From Sinorhizobium garamanticum (lineage in GTDB: Bacteria > Pseudomonadota > Alphaproteobacteria > Rhizobiales > Rhizobiaceae): DNA of 64,000 nt. Made by a program: the position numbers and the translations under genes. The notes beneath the pieces were generated by a model. The model saw only the letters and a program-made list of their open reading frames with translations, searched no databases and was not told the origin of the DNA. Numbering within the stretch: position 1 is the first letter of the stretch; every line of letters starts with the position of its first letter. The stretch lies in NCBI RefSeq assembly GCF_029892065.1, contig NZ_CP120374.1, forward strand, positions 434,001-498,000, read 5' to 3'. This document shows, in pieces, positions 18,284-28,104 of the stretch.

Positions 18284-19300
18284 CTGGATAGTCCGGCCAA
18301 CAGACGCGTGACCATTCATGACGTTGCTGCGGCGGCAGGCGTCAGTATTTCAACGGCCTCGAAGGCGTTGAACAATACTGGCCGCATGGGTGCCGAAACG
18401 CGCGAGCGCGTGAAGCGGATCGCGGGCGAAATCGGCTTCAGGCCGAATGCTCTTGCACGCGGACTGCTCAGCAAACGCAGCTTCACCATCGGGCTTCTGA
18501 CGAACGACACCTACGGGCGTTTTACTTTACCGGTCATGGCGGGCATTTCGGAAGCGCTGGTCGATCACGGCGTCTCGGTATTCCTGTGCGCCATCGAGGA
18601 CGATCCGGCGCTGGGGCAGGTCCATGTCGAAGCCATGCTCGACAAGCAGGTCGATGGCATCATCGCCTCCGGCAAGCGCTTGGACCGGCGCTTGCCGGTC
18701 GATCTGTCGAGCCTGCCGGTGCCCGTCGTCTATGCCTTTACCGAAGGAACCGAAAACAGCGTGACGCTGCGCTCGGATGATGCGCAGGGCGCGCGTCTTG
18801 CGGTTGAATGGCTGGCACAGCTCGGGCGCCGCCGGATCGCGCATATCACTGGACCTGAAGATTTCTTCTCGGTCCGGGAGCGCTCCAGCGCCTACCGCGA
18901 AGTCGCCGGCGATTTCGAGCCGGTCCTTTACGGCATCTGGGCGGAAAGCTGGGGTCATGAGGCCGTCGGGTCGATCTGGGGTCGGCCCGGCGAAAAGCCC
19001 GATGCCATCTTCTGCGGCAACGACCAGATCGCCCGTGGCGTGGTCGACGCCTTGCGCGAGCGAGGCATCAGGGTCCCGGAAGACGTGTCGGTGGTCGGCT
19101 TCGACAACTGGGAGATCGTCGCGGCACAAACCCGCCCGCCGCTGACGTCCATCGACATGGGTTTGAAGGAACTTGGCCGCGAGGCCGGACTCACCGTGCT
19201 TGCGCTTGCGGAGGGAAGGCCGATTGAGCCGGGCGTGAGGAAATTGCCGTGCCGGTTGGTTGTCCGGCAATCGTGCGGGGGCATGAGCCCCACGGAATAA
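18284..19300 (+). CDS. LacI-family transcriptional regulator of the arabinofuranoside operon
   Basis: Repressor-type regulator of 338 residues: N-terminal HTH (VTIHDVAAAAGVSISTASKA), hinge near residue 55 and a periplasmic-binding-like sensor ending GFDNWEIVAAQTRPPLTSI. No ATG starts the frame at the expected place. A CTG at 18284 has GGGAGGG just upstream and gives the usual short leader before the HTH; the alternative GTG at 18308 lacks any RBS and cuts into the family-conserved RRVTI. The gene heads an operon with a sugar importer and a GH127 enzyme and probably represses it through the dyads overlapping its own promoter. Confidence 0.85.
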   Translation: MDSPANRRVTIHDVAAAAGVSISTASKALNNTGRMGAETRERVKRIAGEIGFRPNALARGLLSKRSFTIGLLTNDTYGRFTLPVMAGISEALVDHGVSVFLCAIEDDPALGQVHVEAMLDKQVDGIIASGKRLDRRLPVDLSSLPVPVVYAFTEGTENSVTLRSDDAQGARLAVEWLAQLGRRRIAHITGPEDFFSVRERSSAYREVAGDFEPVLYGIWAESWGHEAVGSIWGRPGEKPDAIFCGNDQIARGVVDALRERGIRVPEDVSVVGFDNWEIVAAQTRPPLTSIDMGLKELGREAGLTVLALAEGRPIEPGVRKLPCRLVVRQSCGGMSPTE

Positions 19301-19339
19301 CGAAACGGCGCGTGGAGGCGCCACAACGGGAGGAGTGCC

Positions 19340-20578
19340 ATGATCAAGCGTCTATTGGCAGCAACGAGCATCGTTACCTTGTGCTTGGCGTCGGGTGCGT
19401 CGGCCGCCGAGAAGATCGAAATGTGGGTTCGCTCAGGCATCGGCGAATCCTTCAAGAAGGTCGTCGAGGCCTACAATGCCAGCCACGAGAACCAGGTCGC
19501 CATGACCGAAGTGCCGTTCTCCGAACTGGTGCAAAAATATGCGACCGCGATCGCGGGCGGACAGGCCCCGGACGCGCTTTCGCTCGACCTCATCTACACC
19601 CCGGCCTTTGCGGCCGCCGGCCAGCTCGAGGACCTGACCGACTGGGCCAAGGCCCTGCCCTACTTCAATTCGCTCTCGCCGTCGCACGTCAAGCTCGGTA
19701 CCTACCAGGACCGCATCTACGGCCTGCCGCTTTCGGTCGAGACTTCGATCTTTGCCTGGAACAAGGACCTCTACAAGAAGGCCGGCCTCGATCCGGAAAA
19801 GGCGCCGACCAGTTGGGAGGAGATCGAAGCCAATGCTGAAAAGATCCGCGCGCTCGGTGACGATATTTACGGCTTCTACTTCTCCGGCGGCGGTTGCGGC
19901 GGCTGCATGATCTTCACCTTCACCCCGCTCGTCTGGGGTTCGGGTGCCGACATTCTCTCCGCTGACGGCAAGACGGCGACGCTCGACACGCCGGAAATGC
20001 GCAAGGCGGTCGATATCTATCGCTCGATGGTCAAGAAGGACCTCGTGCCAGCGAGCGCGGCCAGCGACAATGGCGTAAACTTCCTGACTTTCACGAACGG
20101 CAAGATCGGCCAGCAAAGCATCGGCGCCTTTGCCATCGGCACGCTGGTGACTGAAAACCCCGACATCAACTTCGGCGTGACGCTGATCCCCGGCGTCAAC
20201 GGCGGAACCTCGTCCTTTGCCGGCGGCGATAACTTCGTTATCACCAAAGGCACGAAGAAGATCGACGCGGTGAAGGAATTCCTCGAATACACCTATTCGA
20301 TGGACGGTCAGAAGGTGATGGCGAAATACGGCAGCCTGCCGACCCGCGGCGATATCGCCGACAAGGTGCTTGAGGGTCTCGACCCGCGCATGCAGGTGGG
20401 CATCAAGGCGATCGAAGTCGCCAAGACACCCTACACGCTACAATTCAACGATCTGATCAACAGCGCCAACGGCCCTTGGGCAACCTTCACCAATGCGGCA
20501 ATCTATGGCGACGATGTCGACGGGGCATTCTCGAATGCCCAGTCGGAAATGCAGTCGATCATCGATACTGGCCAGTGA
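19340..20578 (+). CDS. Periplasmic sugar-binding protein (family 1)
   Basis: A 412-residue extracellular solute-binding protein with a signal peptide (LASGASA, cleavage near residue 23). Family-1 features include FSELVQKYATAIAGGQAPD and the domain-crossover segment GLPLSVETSIFAWNKDLYKKAG. A GGAGG lies just before the ATG, 39 bases after the LacI gene. With the permeases, the ATPase and GH127 downstream it probably imports arabinofuranose-containing oligosaccharides or glycosides. A run GGGCGGC in the protein (residues 183-189) is unusual but in frame. Confidence 0.9.
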   Translation: MIKRLLAATSIVTLCLASGASAAEKIEMWVRSGIGESFKKVVEAYNASHENQVAMTEVPFSELVQKYATAIAGGQAPDALSLDLIYTPAFAAAGQLEDLTDWAKALPYFNSLSPSHVKLGTYQDRIYGLPLSVETSIFAWNKDLYKKAGLDPEKAPTSWEEIEANAEKIRALGDDIYGFYFSGGGCGGCMIFTFTPLVWGSGADILSADGKTATLDTPEMRKAVDIYRSMVKKDLVPASAASDNGVNFLTFTNGKIGQQSIGAFAIGTLVTENPDINFGVTLIPGVNGGTSSFAGGDNFVITKGTKKIDAVKEFLEYTYSMDGQKVMAKYGSLPTRGDIADKVLEGLDPRMQVGIKAIEVAKTPYTLQFNDLINSANGPWATFTNAAIYGDDVDGAFSNAQSEMQSIIDTGQ

Positions 20579-20589
20579 TCGCAAGCTGG

Positions 20590-20698
20590 ACCTACAGCGC
20601 TGTGCGTCTTTTCAGACGCACGGCGGTCGCTGTAGCACTTTGAATTGCTGCATGTTTTTATCCTTAAAATCGGCTCCGATTTAAGGAGACATGCAGTG
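20590..20698. repeat. RIME-type mosaic palindromic repeat, copy 2 (inverted)
   Basis: The reverse complement of the element at 1091-1200: it reads CTACAGCG, then the GCGTCTTTTCAGACGC hairpin, CGCTGTAG, then GCATGTTTTTATCC and GGAGACATGCAG. It lies inside an operon, between the binding-protein and first permease genes, where differential expression of binding protein over permease is normally wanted. Confidence 0.85.
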
Positions 20699-20750
20699 GG
20701 CCGAAGGCAATCCTCCGGCCCCTCTTTCTTGAACTGGCGGAGAATCTTCG

Positions 20751-21668
20751 ATGGCCGGCTCTGGCCCAGGAAAAGCATTGCCCGTGCGCAGGAGACGGCG
20801 CCACTCGCAGTGGCGCGGCCTTCTTTACATCGCCCCGGCGATGGCCCTCGTCATCGTCTTCTTCGTCATGCCGGTGCTGTTTACCGGGTGGATGAGCCTG
20901 CACAACTGGCCGCTGCTCGGTTCGCCGCGCTGGATCGGCTTCAACAACTATTTCCGCATGGCGAACGACGCGCGCTTCGCATCGGCACTGCGCTTCACGA
21001 CTTACTACACGGTGATCGTAACAATCGCGATCTTCGCCGTCGCCTTTCCATTGGCGATCTTCGTCGAGAAGCACCGACGCTTCGTCGGCGCCTACCGCAC
21101 CATCATTTTCTTGCCGGTCGTCGTCGGGCTCGCCTCGGCGTCGTTGCTCTGGGTCTGGCTCGCAAACGTCGACAGCGGCTTCATCGGCCCTGCCCTGAAG
21201 GCACTCGGGATCGTTGAGAAGAGCCCCAATCTGCTTGCGACTTTCGATAGCGCCTTCTTTACGATCATCGTCATGGTCGTCTGGAAGATCGCCGGCTTCA
21301 CGATGATCATCCTGCTCACGGGACTGCAGGCAATTCCACCCGAGCTGACCGAGGCGGCCCGTATCGACGGTGCCGGTCCATGGCAGCGGTTCCGCCATCT
21401 CACTCTGCCGCTGATGCGCCGGACGATCGCCCTGGCGCTGATCATTTCGGTGACAGGCTCGATCCTGGCGTTCGACCAGTTCTACATCATGACGAGCGGC
21501 GGTCCGCAAAACCGCATGATCTCCGTCGTCTACTACATCTTCAACCAGTCCTTCGTGTCCTTCAATCTCGGCTATGGCGCGGCTCTCTCGATCGCGCTCC
21601 TCGCCATCCTGGTGGTTATCAGCGTCATGCAACTACGGCTGCTTCGCGTCGGGGAGGATCGCCCATGA
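20751..21668 (+). CDS. Sugar ABC importer permease (MalF type)
   Basis: Inner-membrane permease of 305 residues with about six membrane helices. The first starts near residue 25 (GLLYIAPAMALVIVFFVMP), and the EAA loop is IPPELTEAARIDGAGPWQRF. The ATG has GGAGAA upstream. The 3' end overlaps the next permease gene by 4 bases, so translation is coupled. Confidence 0.92.
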   Translation: MAGSGPGKALPVRRRRRHSQWRGLLYIAPAMALVIVFFVMPVLFTGWMSLHNWPLLGSPRWIGFNNYFRMANDARFASALRFTTYYTVIVTIAIFAVAFPLAIFVEKHRRFVGAYRTIIFLPVVVGLASASLLWVWLANVDSGFIGPALKALGIVEKSPNLLATFDSAFFTIIVMVVWKIAGFTMIILLTGLQAIPPELTEAARIDGAGPWQRFRHLTLPLMRRTIALALIISVTGSILAFDQFYIMTSGGPQNRMISVVYYIFNQSFVSFNLGYGAALSIALLAILVVISVMQLRLLRVGEDRP

Positions 21669-22528
21669 GCCTCTCCAGCCGGCGTCGGGCACGCAAGGCA
21701 CTCCGGGCAAAATCGGCCTATCACGCGACAGGTTTGGCGATCGCGCTCTTCTTCCTGGCGCCCTTCGCCATAACCCTGCTCGCGTCGTTCCGACACGGCA
21801 CCGAGGCCCGTCTGCCACCATTGCCGCCGTGGCCGGCGAACGGCATCAGTCTTGATTCCTACCGCTCGCTCGACACGTTCGGAGCCGGTGTCTGGCAGCA
21901 CACGTTCAATTCATTGCTCGTGTCGCTCGCAACCGTTGCCCTGACCGTCGCCGTCAGCGTGCTCGCGGGTTACGGCTTCTCGCGCTACCGCTTTCCGTTG
22001 AAGAACGTGCTGTTCGTGCTGATCATCGCCACGCTCATGATCCCGTTCCAGTCGATCCTCACACCGCTCTTCATCATCCTCGCCAGGCTCGGGCTCAACA
22101 ACTCGCTGTTCGGGCTGACCCTCGTTTACGTGACGCTGCAGCTTCCCTTCTCGGTCTTCATGATGCGCAACGCCTTCGATGCGGTGCCGAAAGAGATCGA
22201 GGAGGCAGCCCGTATCGACGGCGCCCGTGACCTGAAGCTGCTCTTCCGAGTGCTGATGCCGCTGGTGTTGCCCGGCATTGCGACCGTCGCGATCTTCGCT
22301 TTCCTCAATGCCTGGAACGAATTCCTGGCCGCACTCGTGCTCCTGTCGAGCAACGAGAAATATACGCTCCCGGTTCTGATGATGGCGGTGCGTGCTGGTC
22401 GCCTTGGCGCGGTCAACTGGGGCGCGGTTCAGGCCGGTGTCGCCGTCATGACCCTGCCCTGCCTCGTCGTCTTCCTGCTTCTGCAACGCTACTACATGCG
22501 CGGGCTGATGGCCGGCGCGGTGAAATGA
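21665..22528 (+). CDS. Sugar ABC importer permease (MalG type)
   Basis: Second permease of 287 residues. It starts at the ATG at 21665, which overlaps the stop of the MalF-type gene; a longer in-frame reading upstream is only the shadow of that gene. The EAA loop is VPKEIEEAARIDGARDLKLL, and the C-terminus (YYMRGLMAGAVK) is standard for the family. GH127 follows after 22 bases. Confidence 0.92.
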   Translation: MSLSSRRRARKALRAKSAYHATGLAIALFFLAPFAITLLASFRHGTEARLPPLPPWPANGISLDSYRSLDTFGAGVWQHTFNSLLVSLATVALTVAVSVLAGYGFSRYRFPLKNVLFVLIIATLMIPFQSILTPLFIILARLGLNNSLFGLTLVYVTLQLPFSVFMMRNAFDAVPKEIEEAARIDGARDLKLLFRVLMPLVLPGIATVAIFAFLNAWNEFLAALVLLSSNEKYTLPVLMMAVRAGRLGAVNWGAVQAGVAVMTLPCLVVFLLLQRYYMRGLMAGAVK

Positions 22529-22550
22529 ACTCCAAGAAACGGATGAAGTC

Positions 22551-24479
22551 ATGAACAAACCCCGACACGATCGCCAGTTCCGCCCCCTCCCCGTTCCGAG
22601 CGTTGAAGTGCACGGGCTTTTCGGCGACCGCCAGGACGCGATCTGCGAATCCACCGCCGAAGTCCTGCTCGACCGCTGCGTCGAGGCCGGCATGCTCAGG
22701 GCCATCGACGTCGACCAGCCGAGCCCCGGCATCGTCATTCCGCTGCAGGCCTGGTCGGGCTCAACGCAGATGTTCTGGGACAGCGACCTCGGAAAATCGA
22801 TCGAGACCATCGCCTATTCACTCTACCGCAAGCCCAACCCCAGGCTCGAGGCGCGGGTCGATGCCATCGTCGACATGTATGAAAAGCTGCAGGACAAAGA
22901 CGGTTACCTGAACGCCTGGTTCCAGCGGGTACAGCCCGGCCGGTACTGGACCAATCTTCGCGATCATCATGAGCTCTATTGCGCCGGCCATCTGATCGAG
23001 GGGGCCGTTGCCTATTACCAGGCCACGGGAAAGCGCAAGCTGCTCGACGTCATGTGTCGCTTTGCCGACTATATGATCGAAGTCTTCGGACATGGCGAAG
23101 GGCAACTGCCGGGCTATTGCGGCCATGAAGAAATCGAGCTCGCGCTGGTAAAGCTTGCCCGCGTCACGGGCGAGAAGAAATATCTCGACCTCGCCAAGTT
23201 CTTCATCGACGAGCGTGGTACGGAGCCTCACTTCTTCACCGAGGAGGCGATCCGCGACGGCCGCGATCCGAAGCAGTTCATCCAGAAGACCTACGAATAC
23301 AATCAGGCGCATCTGCCAGTAAGGGAGCAGAAGAAGGTCGTCGGCCATGCCGTGCGCGCCATGTATCTCTACTCCGGCATGGCGGACATCGCGACCGAGT
23401 ACAACGACGACAGCCTCACCTCGGCACTCGAAACGCTTTGGGATGACCTGACGACCAAGCAGATGTATGTCACCGGCGGCATCGGACCGGCGGCGTCGAA
23501 TGAAGGCTTTACCGATTACTACGACCTTCCGAACGAGAGCGCCTATGCCGAGACCTGCGCCTCGGTCGGTCTCGTCTTCTGGGCAAGCCGTATGCTCGGG
23601 CGCGGCCCGAACCGGCGCTATGCCGACATCATGGAACAAGCGCTTTACAACGGCGCCATGGCCGGTCTTTCGCTCGATGGAAAGACATTCTTCTACGAGA
23701 ACCCGCTTGAAAGCGCCGGCAAGCACCATCGCTGGGTCTGGCACCATTGCCCCTGCTGCCCGCCGAACATCTCGCGCCTGCTCGCGTCCATCGGCTCCTA
23801 TATGTACGCCGTGGCAGAAGACGAAATCGCCGTGCACCTTTATGGCGAGAGCAAGGGGCATTTCGAAATCGGCGGCATGAAGGTCGAAATTGCGCAGAAC
23901 ACCCGCTATCCCTGGGACGGCGCCATCCGCTTCGATGTCACGACGCAGGATGCGGTTCGGTTCTCGCTGTCGCTGCGCATTCCCGAGTGGGCGGAGGGCG
24001 CTGCGTTGAAACTGAACGGCGAGACCGTCAATCTTTCGGCCGTAACGATCGACGGCTACGCGCGGATCGAGCGTGAATGGCGAAGCGGCGACCGTGTCGA
24101 GCTCGATATCCCGCTGACGCCGCGCGCACTCTGGGCAAATCCGCAGGTGCGGCAGGACACCGGCCGCGTCGCGCTCATGCGCGGGCCGCTCGTTTACTGC
24201 GCAGAGGCAACCGACAACGGCGCGGACTTGAACGGGATCGTGCTTGGTTCCGATGTCTCGAAGGCGAAGACTGCGGAAATCGCTGAGCTGCAAGGGGCAG
24301 TCGCGCTCGACATTCCCGTCGCCCGCGATGAAGCGGATGACTGGGGACCCACGCTCTATCGCACGACACCGCCGAAGGTGAACCAGGCGACCGCTCGCTT
24401 CGTTCCCTATCATCTATGGGACAACCGCGCGCCCGGCGAGATGCTCGTCTGGATCCGCGCCGGTGAAATCGGGCGGTGA
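22551..24479 (+). CDS. GH127 beta-L-arabinofuranosidase (DUF1680 family)
   Basis: Cytoplasmic glycoside hydrolase of 642 residues without a signal peptide. It matches family GH127 (HypBA1 type): PLPVPSVEVHGLFGDRQ at the start, GRYWTNLRDHHELYCAGHL near 125, and the zinc/nucleophile region with Glu and Cys in YAETCASVGL followed by HHCPCCPPNISRLLASIG near 400. In HypBA1 one Cys of the CC pair is the nucleophile and zinc is held by Glu and three Cys; all have counterparts here. It would release L-arabinose from imported arabinofuranosides, consistent with the surrounding importer. Confidence 0.9.
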   Translation: MNKPRHDRQFRPLPVPSVEVHGLFGDRQDAICESTAEVLLDRCVEAGMLRAIDVDQPSPGIVIPLQAWSGSTQMFWDSDLGKSIETIAYSLYRKPNPRLEARVDAIVDMYEKLQDKDGYLNAWFQRVQPGRYWTNLRDHHELYCAGHLIEGAVAYYQATGKRKLLDVMCRFADYMIEVFGHGEGQLPGYCGHEEIELALVKLARVTGEKKYLDLAKFFIDERGTEPHFFTEEAIRDGRDPKQFIQKTYEYNQAHLPVREQKKVVGHAVRAMYLYSGMADIATEYNDDSLTSALETLWDDLTTKQMYVTGGIGPAASNEGFTDYYDLPNESAYAETCASVGLVFWASRMLGRGPNRRYADIMEQALYNGAMAGLSLDGKTFFYENPLESAGKHHRWVWHHCPCCPPNISRLLASIGSYMYAVAEDEIAVHLYGESKGHFEIGGMKVEIAQNTRYPWDGAIRFDVTTQDAVRFSLSLRIPEWAEGAALKLNGETVNLSAVTIDGYARIEREWRSGDRVELDIPLTPRALWANPQVRQDTGRVALMRGPLVYCAEATDNGADLNGIVLGSDVSKAKTAEIAELQGAVALDIPVARDEADDWGPTLYRTTPPKVNQATARFVPYHLWDNRAPGEMLVWIRAGEIGR

Positions 24480-24483
24480 CGGC

Positions 24484-25557
24484 ATGAATGAAACCGGAGT
24501 TGTATTGACGGACATTCGCAAGAACTTCGGCAGCCTGGAGGTCATCCATGGCATCGACCTCAGGATTGCCGAAGGCTCCTTTGTCGTCTTCGTCGGGCCG
24601 TCCGGCTGCGGCAAGTCGACGTTGCTGCGGATGATTGCGGGGCTCGAGGAGGTCACCGATGGTGAGATCGAGATCAAGGGCCGCAACGTCACCGATCTCG
24701 ATCCCTCCGACCGCGGCATTGCAATGGTCTTTCAATCCTATGCCCTCTATCCGCATATGAGCGTGCGCGAAAATCTCGCCTTCGGCCTGAAAATGGCGCG
24801 CACCGAGACGGCGGAGATCGACACGCGCGTGAACGCCGCCTCCGCGATCCTGAAGATCGACCATCTGCTCGACCGGCGCCCGGGACAGCTTTCCGGCGGC
24901 CAGCGCCAGCGCGTCGCAATCGGACGGGCGATCGTGCGCAAACCCGACGTCTTTCTTTTCGACGAGCCGCTTTCCAATCTCGATGCGGAGTTGCGCGTCT
25001 CGATGCGCATCGAGATCGCGAGACTCCATCGCGAGCTCGGCAATACGATGATCTATGTCACCCATGACCAGACCGAGGCGATGACGCTCGCCGACAAGAT
25101 CGTGGTATTGCGTGACGGCCGCATCGAGCAGGCGGGAACGCCACGGGAGGTCTATGAAAATCCCGCCAATATCTTCGTTGCGGGCTTCATCGGCTCGCCG
25201 CGTATGAACCTGCTCGACGCCGTCTGGTTAGGCAACGGGCGCGTCCGCGTTGCCGGCAGCGAGATGTCGGTGCCGGTCGCCGGCGACGTGTTGCAGATCG
25301 GAGAAAAGGTTTCCTTCGGGGCAAGACCGGAACATCTCTTCGTCACCGACGGTGGAGCGGGATGCATTCCTGCAAAAGTCGATTTTGCCGAATATCTCGG
25401 CGGCACCCAGTATCTCTATTGCCAGCTTGCCGATGGCCAGCCGCTCATTGCCGAATATCGTTCGGGACCGGAAATCAATGCGGGCAGCACAATAGCCCTT
25501 TCGGTCGACGAAAATCAGCGACGGCTATTTGCTGCGAACGGCCGGAGACTGACCTGA
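24484..25557 (+). CDS. Sugar ABC importer ATPase (UgpC/MsmK type)
   Basis: ATPase of 357 residues for the two permeases upstream. Walker A GPSGCGKST, VFQSYALYPHM Q-loop, LSGGQRQRVAIGRAI signature, FLFDEPLSNLD Walker B, VTHDQTEAM switch, then a C-terminal regulatory domain (GARPEHLF). The ATG at 24484 lies 4 bases beyond the GH127 stop; an in-frame upstream start would overlap that gene. Placing the ATPase last, after the hydrolase, is a common layout in rhizobial sugar operons. Confidence 0.92.
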   Translation: MNETGVVLTDIRKNFGSLEVIHGIDLRIAEGSFVVFVGPSGCGKSTLLRMIAGLEEVTDGEIEIKGRNVTDLDPSDRGIAMVFQSYALYPHMSVRENLAFGLKMARTETAEIDTRVNAASAILKIDHLLDRRPGQLSGGQRQRVAIGRAIVRKPDVFLFDEPLSNLDAELRVSMRIEIARLHRELGNTMIYVTHDQTEAMTLADKIVVLRDGRIEQAGTPREVYENPANIFVAGFIGSPRMNLLDAVWLGNGRVRVAGSEMSVPVAGDVLQIGEKVSFGARPEHLFVTDGGAGCIPAKVDFAEYLGGTQYLYCQLADGQPLIAEYRSGPEINAGSTIALSVDENQRRLFAANGRRLT

Positions 25558-25619
25558 AGCAGAGGCCGTTCCCTCCGTGGCCGATTGGGTGGAGCGGCAA
25601 AGCCTGGAAAAGAGCATCG

Positions 25620-26678
25620 TCAAGGCGCTGGCCGCCTGCCTTCCCAGGCATCCTGCAGCAAGGCGCGGATGGATCGCCGATCGACTGGCCTTGGGTTCCA
25701 ATGGGGATTTTCCGTGGCGACCTCCGCAGCGCGATCGAGATCGGCCTCGCTCAAGCCCAGATCCTTCAGCGTAAGCGGCGCGCCGATCTCCCTGGCGAAA
25801 TCCCAAAGGCCGCCGATCGAGCCACCGAAAATCTCGACGACCGGAGCCAGCAACTCCGGGACAGCGTCCGCGTTGTAGCCGGCGGTGTGCGGCAGCATGA
25901 TTGCGTGCGTTTCGGCATGCGGCGTGCCGAAGGTGCCGCCAAGCGTGTGACAGATCTTGTGGTGCAGTGCCATGCCGACCGTGCCGAGCACCGCGCCGCA
26001 GAGCCAGGCGCCGTAAAGTGCGTCGGCCCGGACGTCGATGTCGCGGGGAGCCTTCACTATCTTCGGCAGACTCGTCCTGAGGGCGCTGAGCCCCTCGATC
26101 GCCATCAGCGTCGAGATCGGATTTCGGTCCTGCGCGTAGAGCCCCTCGACCGCATGCGCCATGGCATTCAAGCCGCTGTTCACGCTGATGCCGACCGGGA
26201 GCCCGAGCGTTAGAGCCGGGTCATAGATCACGACCTCCGGCAGTATGCGGGGATGACGTACGGTCGTTTTCCGCCCGCCTTCGGTTTCACCGAGAATTGG
26301 CGTTACCTCCGAGCCGGCGTAGGTCGTCGGAATGACGATCTGCGGCAGGTCGGTGCGATAGGCGATCGCCTTGCCGAGACCGGTGGTCGAACCGCCACCG
26401 AGCGAAACGACGCAATCAGCGCCCATTCGCGCCACCGTCTCCATCGCTCTTTCCGTCACGCCGACCGGCGTATGCATCACGGCGCCGGCAAAGACACCGG
26501 CAGCGACCGGGCCGAGACGTTCAGCCAGCGCCTCGGCGTCCGCCTGCCGCTGTGGCGTCGACAGCACGAGCGCTTTCCGGCAGCCGATCGTCTCCACCCA
26601 CGCCCCGGCCAGCGCGCTCTTGCCTTCGCCGAAGACGATATGCGCGGGACTGCCGCTATAGACGAAATCACGGTTCAT
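25620..26678 (-). CDS. Maleylacetate reductase-type iron-dependent dehydrogenase
   Basis: A 352-residue member of the iron-containing alcohol dehydrogenase fold, closest by eye to maleylacetate reductase: SPAHIVFGEG start, nucleotide loop CVVSLGGGSTTGLGKAIAY, TTYAGSEVTPILG, GLNAMAHAVEG and the HHKICHTLGGTFGTPHAETHA block with metal ligands. Maleylacetate reductase makes 3-oxoadipate at the end of hydroxyquinol and chloroaromatic pathways. No ring-cleaving dioxygenase gene is nearby, so its pathway here is open. The ATG at 26678 has AAGGAG 7 bases upstream; a longer frame beyond it is the shadow of pepT. Confidence 0.88.
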   Translation of the reverse strand: MNRDFVYSGSPAHIVFGEGKSALAGAWVETIGCRKALVLSTPQRQADAEALAERLGPVAAGVFAGAVMHTPVGVTERAMETVARMGADCVVSLGGGSTTGLGKAIAYRTDLPQIVIPTTYAGSEVTPILGETEGGRKTTVRHPRILPEVVIYDPALTLGLPVGISVNSGLNAMAHAVEGLYAQDRNPISTLMAIEGLSALRTSLPKIVKAPRDIDVRADALYGAWLCGAVLGTVGMALHHKICHTLGGTFGTPHAETHAIMLPHTAGYNADAVPELLAPVVEIFGGSIGGLWDFAREIGAPLTLKDLGLSEADLDRAAEVATENPHWNPRPVDRRSIRALLQDAWEGRRPAP

Positions 26679-26837
26679 GCATGCACTCCTTGGCTTGCGT
26701 GCCACGACCAAGACATCGGCTGCTAGGATAAGCCAAACCAGGACGGCGTTTGAGGAGCGTTCCAGAAAAAATGCATTCACGGGAAGGCCCGCGAACGCTA
26801 TAGCGGTCCCAATGCTGACGAACAGATTGGACCCGCC

Positions 26838-28070
26838 ATGACCGACACCGTTACCGATCGCTTCCTCCGCTATGTCGTCATCGACACCCAGTCGGATCCC
26901 AAATCGTCGACGCAGCCCTCCACCGAAAAGCAGAAGAATCTCGGCCGGATATTGGTCGAGGAATTGCTGGCGATCGGCCTCACCGATGCGCATCTCGATG
27001 AGCATGGCTACGTCTATGCGACGATCCCGTCGAATGTCGACAAGCCGGTGCCGGTGATCTGCTTCTGCTCGCACATGGATACCGCGCCCGATTTCACAGG
27101 CACCAACGTCAAGCCGCAGGTGGTGCGAAACTATGCCGGCGGCGACATCCAGCTCCCTGGGGATCGGCAGCAGGTCATCCGCGTCAGCGACAATCCGGAG
27201 CTCGGCAACCAGATCGGCAACGACATCATCACCACCGACGGCACAACGCTGCTCGGCGCCGACGACAAGGCCGGCCTTGCCGAGATCATGACGGCGGCGC
27301 AAGTCCTTGTCGACAATCCGGACATCAAGCACGGCACGATCAAGCTGCTCTTCACGCCGGACGAGGAAATCGGCCGCGGCGTCGACAAGGCCGACCTCGC
27401 GAAGCTCGGAGCCGAGTTCGGCTACACCGTGGATGGCGAAACGGCGGGTCACGTCGAGGACGAAACCTTCTCGGCCGACGGCGTCGAGATTACCATCCAG
27501 GGTGCCGCGATCCATCCGGGCTTCGCTAAAGGCAAGATGGAGAACGCCATCAAGATCGCGAGCGCGATCATTGACCGCTTGCCGAAAGACATTGCGCCGG
27601 AGACGACCGCGGGCCGAGACGGCTTCATCCATCCGATCGGCGTGACCGGCTCGATGGAAAAGGCCACAATCGGCTTCATCGTACGCGACTTCGAAGAAGG
27701 CGGCCTCGCCGTCAAGGAAGCGATGCTCGAAGACATCGTGAAAGGCGTAATGGCGGATTTTCCAGGCTCCAGCTACACGTTCGAGGTCAAGCAGCAGTAC
27801 CGCAACATGAAGGCGATCCTCGATCGCCATCCTGAGATCGTCGAGAATGCGATGGAGGCAATCCGACGCGCGGGCATGGCTCCGGTGCGCGGCAGCATCC
27901 GGGGCGGCACCGATGGATCGCGGTTGTCGTATATGGGGCTGCCCTGCGCCAACATCTTCGCCGGCGGCCATGCTTTTCATTCACCGCTCGAGTGGATCAG
28001 CCGGCAGGACATGGAGAAGAGCGTCAAGACGCTCGTCGAACTCGCCAGAATCTGGGAAGAGCGCGCCTAG
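26838..28070 (+). CDS. pepT: Peptidase T (tripeptide aminopeptidase)
   Basis: Cytoplasmic zinc aminopeptidase of the M20B family that removes N-terminal residues from tripeptides. The 410-residue length is standard. Metal and catalytic motifs are in order: SHMDTAPD (His and Asp) near 79, LGADDKAGLAEI (bridging Asp), FTPDEEIGRG (catalytic and metal Glu), VDGETAG and the C-terminal GGHAFHSPLEW (His). It diverges from the maleylacetate reductase gene across about 160 bases and is followed by a LacI relic. Confidence 0.95.
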   Translation: MTDTVTDRFLRYVVIDTQSDPKSSTQPSTEKQKNLGRILVEELLAIGLTDAHLDEHGYVYATIPSNVDKPVPVICFCSHMDTAPDFTGTNVKPQVVRNYAGGDIQLPGDRQQVIRVSDNPELGNQIGNDIITTDGTTLLGADDKAGLAEIMTAAQVLVDNPDIKHGTIKLLFTPDEEIGRGVDKADLAKLGAEFGYTVDGETAGHVEDETFSADGVEITIQGAAIHPGFAKGKMENAIKIASAIIDRLPKDIAPETTAGRDGFIHPIGVTGSMEKATIGFIVRDFEEGGLAVKEAMLEDIVKGVMADFPGSSYTFEVKQQYRNMKAILDRHPEIVENAMEAIRRAGMAPVRGSIRGGTDGSRLSYMGLPCANIFAGGHAFHSPLEWISRQDMEKSVKTLVELARIWEERA

Positions 28071-28104
28071 ATCGTCCTGCTTCGGCTCCGGACTGTTGGT
28101 TCGG

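Noticed and set aside
25620..27980. A single 786-codon open frame on the minus strand
   Set aside because: Only the part from 26678 down has protein-family character (maleylacetate reductase) and an RBS; the upstream 430 codons are the antisense of pepT.
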